64,000 bases of DNA from Camelus bactrianus (Eukaryota > Chordata > Mammalia > Artiodactyla > Camelidae): positions 22,108,001-22,172,000 of the forward strand of contig NC_133570.1 of assembly GCF_048773025.1 (NCBI RefSeq). The letters run 5' to 3'. The notes under the pieces were generated by a model. The model did not search any database. It worked only from the letters and a program-made list of their open reading frames with translations, and had not been told where the DNA came from. The position numbers and the translations under genes were made by a program. This document shows positions 23,481 through 59,500 of the stretch, one piece after another (positions within the stretch are counted from its first letter, which is position 1; every line of letters begins with the position of its first letter).

Positions 23481-26080
23481 TTTTAATTTTCTTTTAATTT
23501 CATTTGTTTCCTCACAACTTTCTGGTATCTATTTCAACCAGTCATGAAAATTTGTCATAGATCTTGAATTAAGTTTACCTTATAGAAATATAGAACTTTA
23601 GAAACCAAAATGTCTTTAAATCATCAGGCCTCCCTTGATTTTATCATATGGTTTAAGTATGTTATAATCCAGGTCAGCAAGAAAATAGAATTCCCTTCTC
23701 CTCATATAATGTGTTCAGCTGAAGGCTCCTGTGTATTTGTCATCAGGGCTTTATTCATGCACTCTCCGTTGAATACAGACAGTAAGTTTTACTTATACCT
23801 CCTTTAGATTCTACTCCTTCACCACCATACACATTTATAAATAGCAGGTGATTATACTGTCTTAAACTGGGTTAGAAGCCTGCAGGCTTGAATTATTTAA
23901 GAGAAAAACATTTCCACTTGTCCTGCCAAACACGTTGATCAATGTTCACTTAAGTGATGTTATCATCTCCTCTCATTTTGTAAGGTCTACTATCTCTCTT
24001 CAGGTGACTAAGCAGTCTGCAATCTTCCTTCCTTTAATTAGATAATTTTCAGGCTTGTCTTATCCTTCTGGTTTTCACAACTTCATGCAATCCTTTTCTC
24101 CTGTGAGTATAGTGAAAGGTTTCATGGCTGGAGTCCCTCTGTAATACACGTCTGTAGAACTCTCGCCAGCCTCCCACACGCTGCTGCAGTGCCACAGTTT
24201 ATCTGCTCCGCTGTTCCAGACGCACCGCCTTCTCTGTAACAGCCACCTTTTTCTGCTTACGGTCTTGCTTTTCCTCCTCCTTGGATTGACCTTCCTGTGT
24301 CCTCCACACATCCTTCTGGCTCAGATGCTTCTTCTCCCACCTCTCAACCTGGGTGGCACTTTTGGTAATGTTATCACCTAACATTGTAAACACAGCTACT
24401 GTTGATCAAGCACCAGCCATGTGCTGTGTCTGGAGCCTTATGTCTGTGACACAAACTACCCAGCTTTTCCTCCTACACCCTCACAAAACATCCCCCATCC
24501 CCTGTAAAGTCTGTCACTTAGAGGTCTAGCCCAGAGCCTGACACACAGGTACTCAAGAAAGAGGAGCCATTATTATGATTATGAGAATGAACCCCATGTG
24601 ACTTCTTCATGCTTGACCCCAGGGCCTGGTACAGTGTCTAGCTTACTTAATACATGTTTATCAAAGTGGCCAATGAAGAGAACAAATGTTAAATGGCCAT
24701 ACGATCCTTGTGAGACAAGGACTGTATGGACTGTGGACTGTGAAAATTAACTCTGCAGCATCTGGACAGGAAAAGTACCTAGTAGAGTAAGCAGAGATGG
24801 TGCTGGGGATCCCAGAACCATGGCTCAGAGGCCCAGCAAAATGCATGGTAGTGGGTTCAGGAAACCCTTGTTGGCTAGTAACTACAGAAGCTGATCACGG
24901 AAGACTGCCTCCTGTGGACTGCTCCGGGCTCGGGTCAGGATCAGTCTGGCACCCTGGGTGCAGATGGCATGGACAGACCAACTTCCTTGCTCAGGGAGAA
25001 ACTGCACTGTAGGAGAGGCTCCTGGTGATGAAGGGGCTGCCTGGTTCTTAGAAAATTGAAGCCTTTACCTGCAGCACCCACAGAGACCCAAAGGTGAGCC
25101 TCTGGGGCCCTGAGACTTGGCAGTGGCAGTCCAGAAAGTGGTCTGTGCTGGAGTCCGGCAACAGCTAGCAGGGCCCAGTGAGCAGAATGAGACTTAAAAT
25201 CCAGATCCAAGTCTTTGGCAATGTCAAGTTTAAAAAGGAGTTGGTGTTCTGGGATGCCAGAGAGAGACTCGGGTAGCTTCAATCACTAACCTGGAGTGCC
25301 AGAAGGTTTAATGCCCCAAACATGGCAGACTAATTATTTCATTTGGGGCATTAGTTACTCAGGAAGAGCTAGCAGCAAAGTTGAAATCTGAAGCAGGACT
25401 CAGAGTCTGGGACTAAGCACAGGACTTGCCAGTGGTCAGGCTGGTGAGGCAGAGAACCTGGTACATTACTATGATACAGCAAGCCCTCCACAATGGATAA
25501 TTCACACACAGGACAGCCCTCAGAGCACAAAGTCTACCTTGCTTTAGTGTTAAGGATTTTGAGACACCAGTGAAGTACAGAACACCTGTGTTTGGTCTGG
25601 CTTAACAAATACCATTCTTTCCATACACATGCAGTTTCACCCCTAGGCTGTGCACAGCTGTGGCCCTGCTTGGTCTCTTAATCACTATACAGTGTTCTTC
25701 TCCCTAATTGAGCCCCAGATACTACTGCTTCCAAGTTGAAATTACTCTCTACAACCACAAGATAGTTGTTTTATCCTTTGATTCTGGGACCAAAATTCCT
25801 GTCATCATTAGGTCCTGAAATCTAAGTCCACACCACGAGCAATTAAAGTGTTCCTTTCCCTTTAAAACCAACCAAACCAAACAAAGACACTATGACGATG
25901 ACAACTACTAAAATCTCCCTCTCACTTGGTCCTTTATTAAGGGCACCCTTTTCGATGTTCACTTCTTCACATATCAAACTATCTTACTATCTTATATTGT
26001 TTTATGGTCTGTTTGTGGTTTCTTGGATTTGATATCCTTGGTTTTTTCCTTGTTCGTGTTAAAGCAGTACATACAAATCA
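23480..26080. other. intergenic DNA, mostly unassigned
   Basis: Holds only short L2/MIR-like 3' ends near 24480-24660 ('cccagggcctggtacagtg'). No coding exon, RNA gene or CpG island seen. Confidence 0.4.
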
Positions 26081-26640
26081 TGGACTACCTGGCTCAACCA
26101 ACCATCTGATGATTGACTTTCTTCTACAATACTCCCACCAAGTGGTCATCTGGACAGTAGTTGAACACTCAGAACGACTGAGAACTCACTGCCTACAGAG
26201 GCAGCCGATTTCATCTTTGGATCACCTGTTGGAAATAACTGTGGGGCTGAATTATGCCTCCCTGAGTTTCTATCCATTGACTCCAGAGCCTCTCCTTAGG
26301 GCCATGTGGAACAAATATAAACCTCTTAGGCGTGGCCCCCTTCAGATACCTGAATAAAGCAACAAATATCCTTCCTGGGTTTGTTCTCTCTGTTTTGCTG
26401 GATAAATGCTCCCGGTGCCTTCCACTATTTGTTGCTGTTAGATGTTCTCACCAACATCATCTATTTCTTTTCTGGATGTGTTCAAGGGGATCTATATGCC
26501 TGGTATCCAGCCCAGAGCTACAAAGATTTTAGGTGTGTTCTGGACACTATACCTCTCATAACGCAACCTAAGATGGTATCAGCTTTTTTTGCAGCTACAA
26601 CACACTGTTGACTCACAATGAACTTACAGAAAACCAAATA
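26080..26640. repeat. ancient CR1/L3-type LINE-like sequence
   Basis: Contains the blocks 'ctggacactatacctctc', 'taacgcaacctaagatgg', 'agcttttttt gcagctac' and 'cacactgttgactcacaatg', a word order I associate with CR1/L3 LINE 3' regions found across amniotes. Family and orientation uncertain. Confidence 0.4.
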
Positions 26641-27214
26641 CCTCTAAATGCCACATGTATCGCTGCCACACCCGCTGCATGTTTATGCGATTGTGTTAGT
26701 GGGGAGCAGGAGGTAGAGAGGAAGGTTCAATTAAGAGGAAGGTTCATTTACACGTTGACAATTCATGAATTGGGGTCCTAAAAATTCAACCTGGGATTCT
26801 CCATTTCTAATGATACACAAGTCGGTGCCTAGTTTGATAGCCCAAATGATTAGACAAACCAGTGATGGGCCATGGACTAGATTTCAGCTTAGGCTAATCA
26901 GCTTTGATTTATCTCATGGCTTCCCTCAGACTGCAGCCTTCTTTTTTCAAGTATATGCTATTTATTACCAGAAGAACTGGTGGAAAGAGCATAAATGATT
27001 CAAGGCAAAGGCAGTATCACCACTGGAAAAATACCCCAAAGATAGGAATCTAGTACATTAAGGATGGCATATTTATGATTTACCATGGGAATATTACATC
27101 TAAACACCTTTTCCTTGATTAAAAATATCTTACAGAAATACTGCTGTACAGATTTTCAAAGACATTTCAACTTAGCTTATTTGATTATTTCAAATCAAAG
27201 AAAGTGGAAGGGGT

Positions 27215-27362
27215 ATTATTATCCTCATTTATAGATGAAGAGACAGACCCAGAAAGGTCACAACTTGTCTACAGTTACATGGTTAAAAAGGGATAGAACC
27301 AGGGCTGAACCCCAAGTCCTTGGATTTCTAGTCCAGTGCCGTTCCCATTGCTCCCATGGCAC
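27215..27362 (-). repeat. MIR SINE fragment
   Basis: 'ttattatcctcatttataga', 'agacagacccagaaaggtca' and 'ggatttctagtccagtgcc' in antisense MIR order. Confidence 0.7.
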
Positions 27363-28104
27363 TCTAATACAAGGGAGGCCCAGCCCTGGCCTGAAGGTAC
27401 TAACACCCAAGGCGTTCTCCTCCAGCTGTGAGCAACATGTGCTCTACTTGCTCTTGTCATATGGAGAAAAGAAAGTCTCAGTGAAAAGATGAAAAGCTGT
27501 TACAACATTTAAGAGATGCCAAACTCCAGCCATCATAAAATCACAGAATTTATGAAAATCAGTCCAATACCTTTAACTTTAGAGATTAGGAAGAGATAGA
27601 AAGTAATTTATCTAAAGTTACCTAACAGCAAAACCAAAATTAAAACCTATTTACAACCCAATTCAATGGTTTTTCTGTTACATTGTACTTTTTCTCAAAA
27701 TACAAGTGGACAGCTGTTACCTATAGTTAGGACATTTCGGAAAATGAGGTCTGATGTTTATTATTTACAACTCAAGAATGTTAAGGCTAAGGACCTCACC
27801 AAACTCTTAATCCAAGGGAATATGGGACAGGAGATAGAGAGTGATGAAACATGAGATATCGAACCAGCAACTTCCCAGGAAACAGAGCTGTGCTGTATGA
27901 AGTAGCCCCTGAGGGGGGACTTCTTCCCTGCAACAACAGTACTGTCACTGGAACCACTCAAGGACTTGGACTACTTGTGCCTTGATGACCAGGGTGCAAA
28001 GATGGCTGAGAGTCTTATTGAAAGAAGAGGATTATGGATCTGCCACAGCCAAGGGTGGTCTTTTAAAAAGCAGATTAAATTAAATAAGCAGCTACAAAAG
28101 GACC

Positions 28105-28620
28105 TGGTAAGTGCAATCACTTATAGAGCACCAATTACATGCAAAGCACTACAATGCAAAGACAAGAAACTTAACAGATTAAATATTATGGAAACACAGA
28201 AGTGGGAAGCAAGCCTGAAGGAGCCAGGAGAGGATTTACTGAAGAGGAGACACCTGAGTTGAATCTTAAGGTTTGAGTGAGAATTATCCAGTGAGCAAAG
28301 ACAGAGGAAACCAGAAACAGTCTGACAATGTCGGAGCCCAAAGTATGGGCAGGGAAGAGTTATAGCATGAGATGAGGCCAAATCAGAGGGCCTGATGCCA
28401 TGCCATCTTGGACTTCAGCCTAAACTAATGGAGTGCACTGAAGAAAAGATCACCCTGGGAACCAAGGCCGAGGAGGAATTTGAAGTTGGGAGGCAGAAAA
28501 CTGATCATGAGTTGGTTGAAGTTCATTTAGGAGATGATGAGAGTCTGTAAAGGAATGTATAAGTAGCGGTAGGAACATATAGGATGTATCAGGTCATATT
28601 CCAGACAAAAAAAAATAAGG
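28105..28620 (-). repeat. L2 LINE fragment
   Basis: 'gagcaccaattacatgcaaa', 'gaagaggagacacctgagtt', 'gaatcttaaggtttgagtg' and 'gaaaagatcaccctgggaac' follow the reverse L2 3' half. Confidence 0.55.
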
Positions 28621-29437
28621 CTATTGAATGATGTTTTCTGATGGGTGGGTCTCCTGATTTAAATATTTCTCTCAGGGCTTTTTTCATGCCTGACGTTTTC
28701 ATCATCAGAAGTTCCTTCAGTAGGATTTCCCCCACTAAAGTGGAGGTGATCACTACATTTTAGTGTTGGTCAGCTAATATTAAGATAGATTACGAAAGTT
28801 TACTGAGAATGGGCAGGGCTAGTCATGAGGGGAGAAGCACGGGACTTAGAGCAAAAACAAGGCATGGAAGTTTAGGCTGCTAAAAAGGAGACAAACTTTG
28901 TATGTCACCATTTTGGCTGGGCTGGCCCTGCTCTGCTACAGAATCCATTTTCAGTCAGCTTGGGTGCGCTATTCCAAAACTCTTTTACGTGAGACGCTGA
29001 AGTCTACAGAAGGACGGCAATAACAACAATAAAATAAACCCTAGCAAAAAAGGAAGAACTATGACTTCTGAGCTAAGGAACACCGTATAGGGGAAAGTTA
29101 ACCCAGACACTGGGCTTTTAGAAAGTTGCTTAGAAATCGGGTCATTTCAGATCTTTTCCCCCTTGACTATAAGTGAAATATTGGCTCCTGTATTTTCATT
29201 TCCAGTAAGTGTCATGTTTAACTTGGAAATCTGACAAATACCAAGAACTCCTGCCCCACAGTTCACAGTATTACTGAGAGGATCAAATGGGACAAAAAGA
29301 GGCAAAAGCCTTTGTGTGCTATAAAGTGCTAAATGAGGTCATAAGCAGTCCCTCTGGCTCACAGGAGAAAAGAGGTAGATGGGGGCTCCGTGTCACAGCC
29401 CTTGCAAGGACTGCTCCCTAATGATGATCATAAAAAT
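28620..29437. other. intergenic DNA, unassigned
   Basis: No recognisable repeat, RNA gene or exon. Confidence 0.4.
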
Positions 29438-29495
29438 CTACACAACATTGTCAACTGACTATACTTCAATAAAATAAATAAATAAAATAAAATCT
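29438..29495 (+). repeat. very short L1 3' tail
   Basis: Reads 'ctacacaacattgtcaactg' and 'actatacttcaataaaataa' followed by an A-rich tail, the extreme 3' end of a cetartiodactyl-type L1. About 60 bases, i.e. almost fully 5'-truncated. Confidence 0.7.
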
Positions 29496-29899
29496 TTCAA
29501 ATCTCTCAAATGTTAATGAGTAGAGCCCATAGTACCTTAAATCCTTCCCTTAAAGATTAAAATTAATGCAGATTGTGAACTTAAAAGTAATACCTAAAAA
29601 CAGACACGAATACATTTTTAACAAATCAGCTCTTTCCATAAAACCAGCCTCTATAATGAAACTCTTTTGTCACAAACAAGCATGTAAATAGAGGGATTTA
29701 TATATGACTAAAATTATTAGATTTATATTTCATTAGAATTAGAAAAGGCTTAGATCATTTCTACAGACTGTCTTTCCAGCCTCCTCTCCTTCCCCACTCT
29801 TCTTACAATAGGAAAACTGAGGTAATGGTAGAACCCAGACTAAAGATTTCCTGACTTCTGGTCTAAGGTTCTTTTTCTAGAAAATAATTTTCTAGAAAA

Positions 29900-30175
29900 T
29901 AATATTTCAAGCATAAGGAAAAGCACAACAACAAACACTAGATCTTTTTAAATGTTAGTATCATATACTTTGAATCTTTTCTAAAAAAGAATAAAACATT
30001 ATATTTCAGCAGATGATCCCCATTCCTCTATTCCATTCACCTATCTCCTTCTCGAGAGGTAACCTGATTTAGTTACCTATTACATATTGAGGTTGTGGTG
30101 TCTTTCCATCCTTCTTGTTCATATTTGTATACAATTACCAAGTGATTATATATCCATAAACCACACCATGTTGCC
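29900..30175 (-). repeat. L1M 3' region fragment
   Basis: 'ttctcgagaggtaacctg' and 'tttccatccttcttgttcat' fit the reverse strand of an L1M 3' UTR. Diverged. Confidence 0.4.
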
Positions 30176-30584
30176 ACAGAAAGAGCTGGTCTTCAAACAA
30201 GGAAGAATCCCTCACTCTAAGTTGCAGCTAAAACCTTTGGGGTTTGGCTGGATTTTGTAAAAAGAAACTAGGGCAGAGCTTTAAGCTCCTTTTTAATGAT
30301 TACCACAGAAGGATCTGGTGAAGCGTCTTAATATTTAGAGTGAAAATAATTTGGGCAAATATAAAAATTTTAATACTTTAAAAAAATCCTTCTCAAGTTA
30401 GTGTTTCACATTTGTGAAACCTTGGTTTATAATGACCTAGTGTGAATGACCTGTCACTGAACAATAGGGAAAGATGGATTAAGCAATTTAACTATAATAA
30501 TAGTTTCTACATTTGCTTCAGGGTCCGGCTCTAATGTCACCACCTTAATGAATCTGTCCTCGATCCCTTCAGACTTAATTCCTT

Positions 30585-31100
30585 CAGCAGTCATTTATTG
30601 AGAGCCAAAGCCCTGAGGATACCAATGTAGATCAGTCCCTGCCCAGAGCTCAGAAATAATTACACAATAGTGTTTGATAAATGCTCTAATAGAGGTATCC
30701 ATAAAGAGCTCGGGGAGTCCAACTTCTCCTAGAGCAAACGGTGAAGACTTTACAGAGGAGGTGCTATCTAAGCTGCATCTCGGAGGATGAGTGAGAGCCC
30801 ACAAAACAGAAGATATGTCCTAGGTAGGGAGATACTGAATGAGGGGGTACAAAGGATGTTAAGATATTAGTCTTCCAAGGACAACCAAGGACAGACATCG
30901 GAGGTAGAGAGCTAAGTTAGAAGACTAGCAGCAATTCAAGCAAGAGATGACATGATTACAGGCATGAGGTGGGAGAGGGAAGGATTTTAACAAAAATCAG
31001 GAGATACATTTAACAGAAGTTGATTGTAGGGGGACCGGGAAACAAAGAACATGGAGGAGATGGGGATGACTCCCAAAGGCTGGGCAAATGAGCGGGCAGT
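30585..31100 (-). repeat. L2 LINE fragment
   Basis: 'cagcagtcatttattgagag', 'gtgctatctaagctgcatct' and 'cggaggatgagtgagagcc' match the reverse L2 3' half, ending just before the CpG-rich promoter block. Confidence 0.55.
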
Positions 31101-32389
31101 GAGGCCGGTACCTACAGTAGGAAACACCACACACAAGGCAAGAGCAGGCCTGAGGAGCGGGGCTCCCAGCCCCTCCGGAGCATCTGCAGGCCGCGATGCG
31201 GCCGCTCCTCTGAGACTTATAAACGACTTCCCTTTCCGGGCCAGAAACCACCCTTCCCCAGGCCCAAGGCATCCTGTATCCCACAGCTTCCTCACACCGC
31301 ACTATTTAAATATGCTGTATTTCCAGGTTTGTCTCTGCAGTAAGTCTCAGATAAGCGAGCTGGGTCTCGGTGTCCAGGCACCGCCCTCGCCCAGCGCCCA
31401 AGCACAGGGGGCCGCAGAGGCTGCCGTTCCTCACAGGTTGCTCCTCGGACACCGGGAAACGCTCCTCAGAACGATGACCCAAGCCAGCGGCCAGCGGCGC
31501 ATGCAAGCCACTTGAGGCACCCGGCCCCACGGCGCCCACTTTCAGCTTCCTCCGCGCTTGTCTCACCTTCAAACACCCCTGCAAGGTGGCGACGGCCCGA
31601 TCTCTGGGGTCACAGGCTGTGCAAGGGGCTGAGCCCGGCTGTGCCGTCGGGGGCGGGTCTCACTGCCCCAGCTCGCAGGCAGGCCCCGAGGACTCCCGGG
31701 GGGCCGACAGCCCCAAGCCCACCCCACCTACCCGCAGACGGCGCAGCGGCATCAACCCCACGACGGCGCGAGGGTCGCGGAGTTGGGGCGCGCGACCCGG
31801 CCCCCCCACCCAGGGAATGGGTTCTAGAAACCGGGCCTGGAAGGCAGTGGTGCGGCTCCGGCCCTCAGGACCCGGCTGGTTCCGTACCTACCTCCGCGGT
31901 CCCGAGGAATGCCCCGCGACAGTCCGACAGTGCGTTCACCTCAGACCCGCTGCAGCCTCCGCCGGCCGCGTCCTCGCCGCCCATAGGCGACCTAGGTCCT
32001 GACGCTCGGGGCGGGAGCCTGAGGCGAGGAGGGCGAGGGGCAAGCGCGCCCGGCACCGGCACCTGCGTGAGGACCTCAGACTGCAGCGTTCAGGCGGGAG
32101 CTACAGCTGCAGAGGCGAGAGAGGGGGCGTGGCCGGCGCGTGCCAAAGGAGGCGTGATGGGCGGGGGCGGGGCCACCCGCGAGGCTTGGGAGCGCTGATT
32201 GGCTGCGCGCGGAGGAGGTGCGAGGAGGGGGTGTGTCCCCAAGTGAGGCCTTGAAGGGCCCACGGCACCCGGAGCAGAGGGGAGGGCGCGTGCGCGGCCC
32301 TGGCCACCGACTCTTCCGCCTCCTCCTCGCGGGGACAAAGGGCAGGCAGGCTGTGTGGGTCTGGACATCGGCACTTGCGGACTCCAGCC

Positions 32390-56696
<24,307 letters not shown>

Positions 56697-57056
56697 CTGC
56701 CTTCAGCCCCTGCGCACCAAGGAGGGCACCTCTGCCCACAGCAGATCAGACATGCACGAGGCTTCTGCATGTCCAAATTCTCTGCTGATGCCCTGACAAC
56801 ATTGCTGTCCAGATTGGTTTAAAAGTGCCCAGGAGTGATGGGGGCATGGCTCAGTGGTAGAGCATATGCTTAGCATGCATGAGGTCCTGGATTCAATCCC
56901 CAGTACCTCCATTAAAAAATAAATAAATTCAGTTAAACTTTAAAAATTTTTTTTAATTTAAAAATATTGGGAGGGGTTATAGCTCAGTGATAAAGCGCAT
57001 GCTTAGCATGCACGAGGTCCTGGGTTCAATCCCCAGTACCTCCATTGGGAAAAAAA
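56697..57056 (+). other. UPB1: UPB1 3' UTR region with SINE-derived poly(A) signals
   Basis: Sequence after the TAG. No AATAAA or ATTAAA occurs before the first Vic-1 SINE (starting 56833). In the A-rich linker of that SINE there is an ATTAAA at 56911-56916 and two overlapping AATAAA at 56918-56923 and 56922-56927. No further AATAAA was found up to about 57300. The true cleavage site is not determined by the sequence alone. Confidence 0.55.
56833..57056 (+). repeat. two stacked Vic-1 SINEs sharing one target duplication
   Basis: Copy A about 56833-56965 and copy B about 56968-57056, both sense. One near-matching duplication (tttaaaagtgcccag at 56818-56832, tttttaagtgcccag at 57058-57072) encloses both. 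Copy B retains a very tRNA-like body (ttagcatgcacgaggtcctg). Confidence 0.9.
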
Positions 57057-57074
57057 ATTTTTAAGTGCCCAGAT

Positions 57075-57270
57075 TGGGAGGGTCAAATGAGGAGTGATGG
57101 CTGAATGGGTGCAAGGTTTCCTTCTGGGCGGGTGATGAAGATGTTTTGGGGTGAGATAGAGATGATGATCACACAACATTGAGGTACTAAATCCATGGAA
57201 TTGTTTACTTTGAAATGATTAACTTTATGTTACGTGAATTTAATTTTAAAAAAATTTTTTGTTATGTGGA
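57075..57270 (+). repeat. L1 3' UTR fragment
   Basis: 'ggctgaatgggtgcaaggtt', 'gatgaagatgttttggggtg', 'ttaactttatgttacgtgaa' are sense L1 3' UTR words. Confidence 0.6.
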
Positions 57271-57529
57271 TTTAAAAAATGCAATTAGAGAAAATCCCAG
57301 GCACCAACCATGAAGACTGGTTTGAAGTTAGAAGGGTGGGATGCTTCAGTCCTGGGGGTCTGCTTCTCCATTTAGACTGTCAGGAACTTGAGGGTACGTG
57401 GGGCAGGGCACCACTGAGGGAGTGCATGAGCCGGACAGCTGTGGGCAGGGGGACGGTAACTGGAGGAGCCAGCTCGGCCGGGCTGCTGTCCCCAGTTATT
57501 TGATCAGATGCTAATCTGGGGAGGGCTGT

Positions 57530-57850
57530 GAAGGTATTTAGTGATGTGATTGAAGCCCATAACCAGCTAACTGAGCAAGTGAGATTATCCTAGATAATCC
57601 ACATCGGCCTGATTCAACCATGAAAGGCCCTCAGAGCAGATCCGGGGTCCCCGGATGAAGGAGTAATTCTGCATGTGGACGGCAGCCTCAGCCCGTGCCT
57701 GAGTGCCAGGCACCCCATCCTGACGGCCTGCCCTCTGGACTTCAGGGTGGTCTGCCCAGCACCCACAATCAGGTAAAGCAATTCCTTGCAATGAATCCCA
57801 TAATCTCTCTCCTACCATTTGTGCTTCTCTGCTGGACCCTGACTGATGCA
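57530..57850 (+). repeat. probable MaLR LTR fossil
   Basis: 'gagattatcctagataatcc', 'cacccacaatcaggtaaagc' and a terminal 'ctggaccctgactgatgca' resemble the end of an MLT1/MST-class LTR. Old and broken; family tentative. Confidence 0.45.
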
Positions 57851-58120
57851 GCTTCCGGTCCTGGAACTGGTTCTAGAGGAAAAGAATCTCGAGGAGTTCT
57901 CTGCATTGGTTCTAGGTTTTCTGGAATTCTTCCGTAATTTGATTGGATTTAAAGGCACAATGACGATTCCTAGTGGTAAAGAGGGGAGTGGTGGTCCATG
58001 GTATGATGTGGTAACAGATGTTCAAATATAGGCCAGCTACCAGCCTGCCCTTCCTGTGGATTTAGGGCTTAACTAACCAGCCCCAATCATCATGTGAGGC
58101 ACTTCTCACTAATTCTCTTT

Positions 58121-58276
58121 TTTTTAATTTTTAAAAATTATTTTTATTTATTCATTTTATGGGAGGAGTGATAATTAGATTTATTCATTTATTTTAATGG
58201 AGGCTTTGGGGACTGAACCCAGGACCTCGTGCATGCTAAGCATGTGCTCTACCACTGAGCTGTACCCTCCCCCCTT
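58121..58276 (-). repeat. Vic-1 (camelid tRNA-Ala) SINE
   Basis: Reverse copy: C-run at the right edge, tRNA-Ala body 'ggggactgaacccaggacct' on the complement, long A/T linker on the left. Perfect 14-bp repeat cactaattctcttt at 58107-58120 and 58277-58290. Confidence 0.92.
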
Positions 58277-58310
58277 CACTAATTCTCTTTATACCTCTCT
58301 CCCTCCCCCC

Positions 58311-58395
58311 ATATACATATATACGCACATGCATACGTATACATACACGTGCATACATATGTATAGTATATACATGCATAAATTCCATATGTGTA
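58311..58395. repeat. compound (TA/CA)n microsatellite
   Basis: Alternating purine-pyrimidine run of TA, CA and TG dinucleotides over about 85 bases; possible Z-DNA or cruciform former. Confidence 0.8.
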
Positions 58396-58449
58396 TGTCC
58401 TCTACTGATTGTGCTTTCTGGTCGGCCCTGCCTGCCTGTCTAATATAGC

Positions 58450-58540
58450 AGGTTACTCACCTCTCTGCACCTTGGTTTCCATATCTGTAAAATGCGACCA
58501 TATCTCCTATCTCACTTTATGTCACAGAGCGGGGAGAGTG
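58450..58540 (+). repeat. MIR SINE fragment
   Basis: 'ctcacctctctgcaccttgg' and 'tttccatatctgtaaaatgc' are the MIR core. Confidence 0.65.
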
Positions 58541-59500
58541 ACAGACTAGCTGGGCCAGGAGCCCCTTGGCAGTTGTCAGTGAAGTGCCTGCCTGGGTTCT
58601 GTTCCTCGGACCACACAGCAAGAGTCCAACCGGTGAAGCCTCTACCCCCTGCAGGTGACCAGCATGTCCAAGGTCGGGGTGGGGGCCTCTGGTCCCACCT
58701 TTACTGTTCTGGGTCAGAGAAGGAAGCCTCTTCCCTCCCCTGACCCAGTAGCTGAATTGCATGAACGACCTCATGTCAGGGCCGGGGTGCTCCTGGACAG
58801 CCACCTGGGGTGAGGAAACCAGTTATGCCTGGCCATAACTCTGTGTTAACCCCTTTCACCTCTCTGAGCTGCAGGTTTTCACATCTCCTCATGGCCCCCT
58901 TTGTACTTTTTCATCAAATCCAGTCCCTCAGACACAGTGAGCTTTTCTTTCTACCCTCCGACTCCAGAACCTTTGTGCTTGTGGTTTCTAGAAGGAGCAT
59001 GTGGATAACCTAACACAGAGGCCAGCTTGGGTGACAAGCTGGTACATTTATGAAATAGGTACTAATGTACCAGAAGAGTGAGGTTTGATTATCCACACCT
59101 CTTGCTGCCTGGAAAGAAAATCATCAGGCCTGTCTCAGAGTAGGTAGTCCCTGCACAGATGGAGTCATTTGAAGGTTTAACTCATGCCTGGAGGGTGTAG
59201 ATGCTTAGCAAAAATTTGTTGGATGAACCCGGGGTGGAAGTTTCTATTTTGTGTGATCGTTGCTGGTTCCACAGGGGAGAAGTATCTATGTTGTGTATGG
59301 GGCCTGTGGCCCTTCAGTGAAGTCTTCTGACCCCTCTGAGCCTTCTCACATCTAAGGTGACAGGTGGCTGGATTCAGGGCTGTCCAGTTCTGCAGGTAGC
59401 ACCACTGCTGGCTTATGGGTTTACTGCTAGCATCTGGGGGGTGTCGGGGGGGGGTTGCCAAGCCACAGTGTGCCCAATGGGAAAAAGGGCAAGGGCATTC
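58541..59500. other. intergenic DNA downstream of UPB1
   Basis: Only a short L2-like 3' end at about 59195-59232 ('gatgcttagcaaaaatttgt') is recognised. No GUCD1 exon seen. Confidence 0.4.

Noticed and set aside
1-31000. Search for ADORA2A coding exons upstream
   Set aside because: No seven-transmembrane receptor exon found; expected distance in human exceeds the space available.
31512-32198. 228-codon open frame on the + strand in the CpG island
   Set aside because: Low-complexity Pro/Ala/Arg-rich translation expected from high-GC DNA; overlapped by other long frames on both strands and followed by the real UPB1 start.
56968-57045. Possible genuine tRNA-Ala gene
   Set aside because: Very tRNA-like, but it has the Vic-1 head, is stacked on another SINE, and mismatches in the stem region (agtgataaagc) plus an A-rich tail fit a SINE copy.
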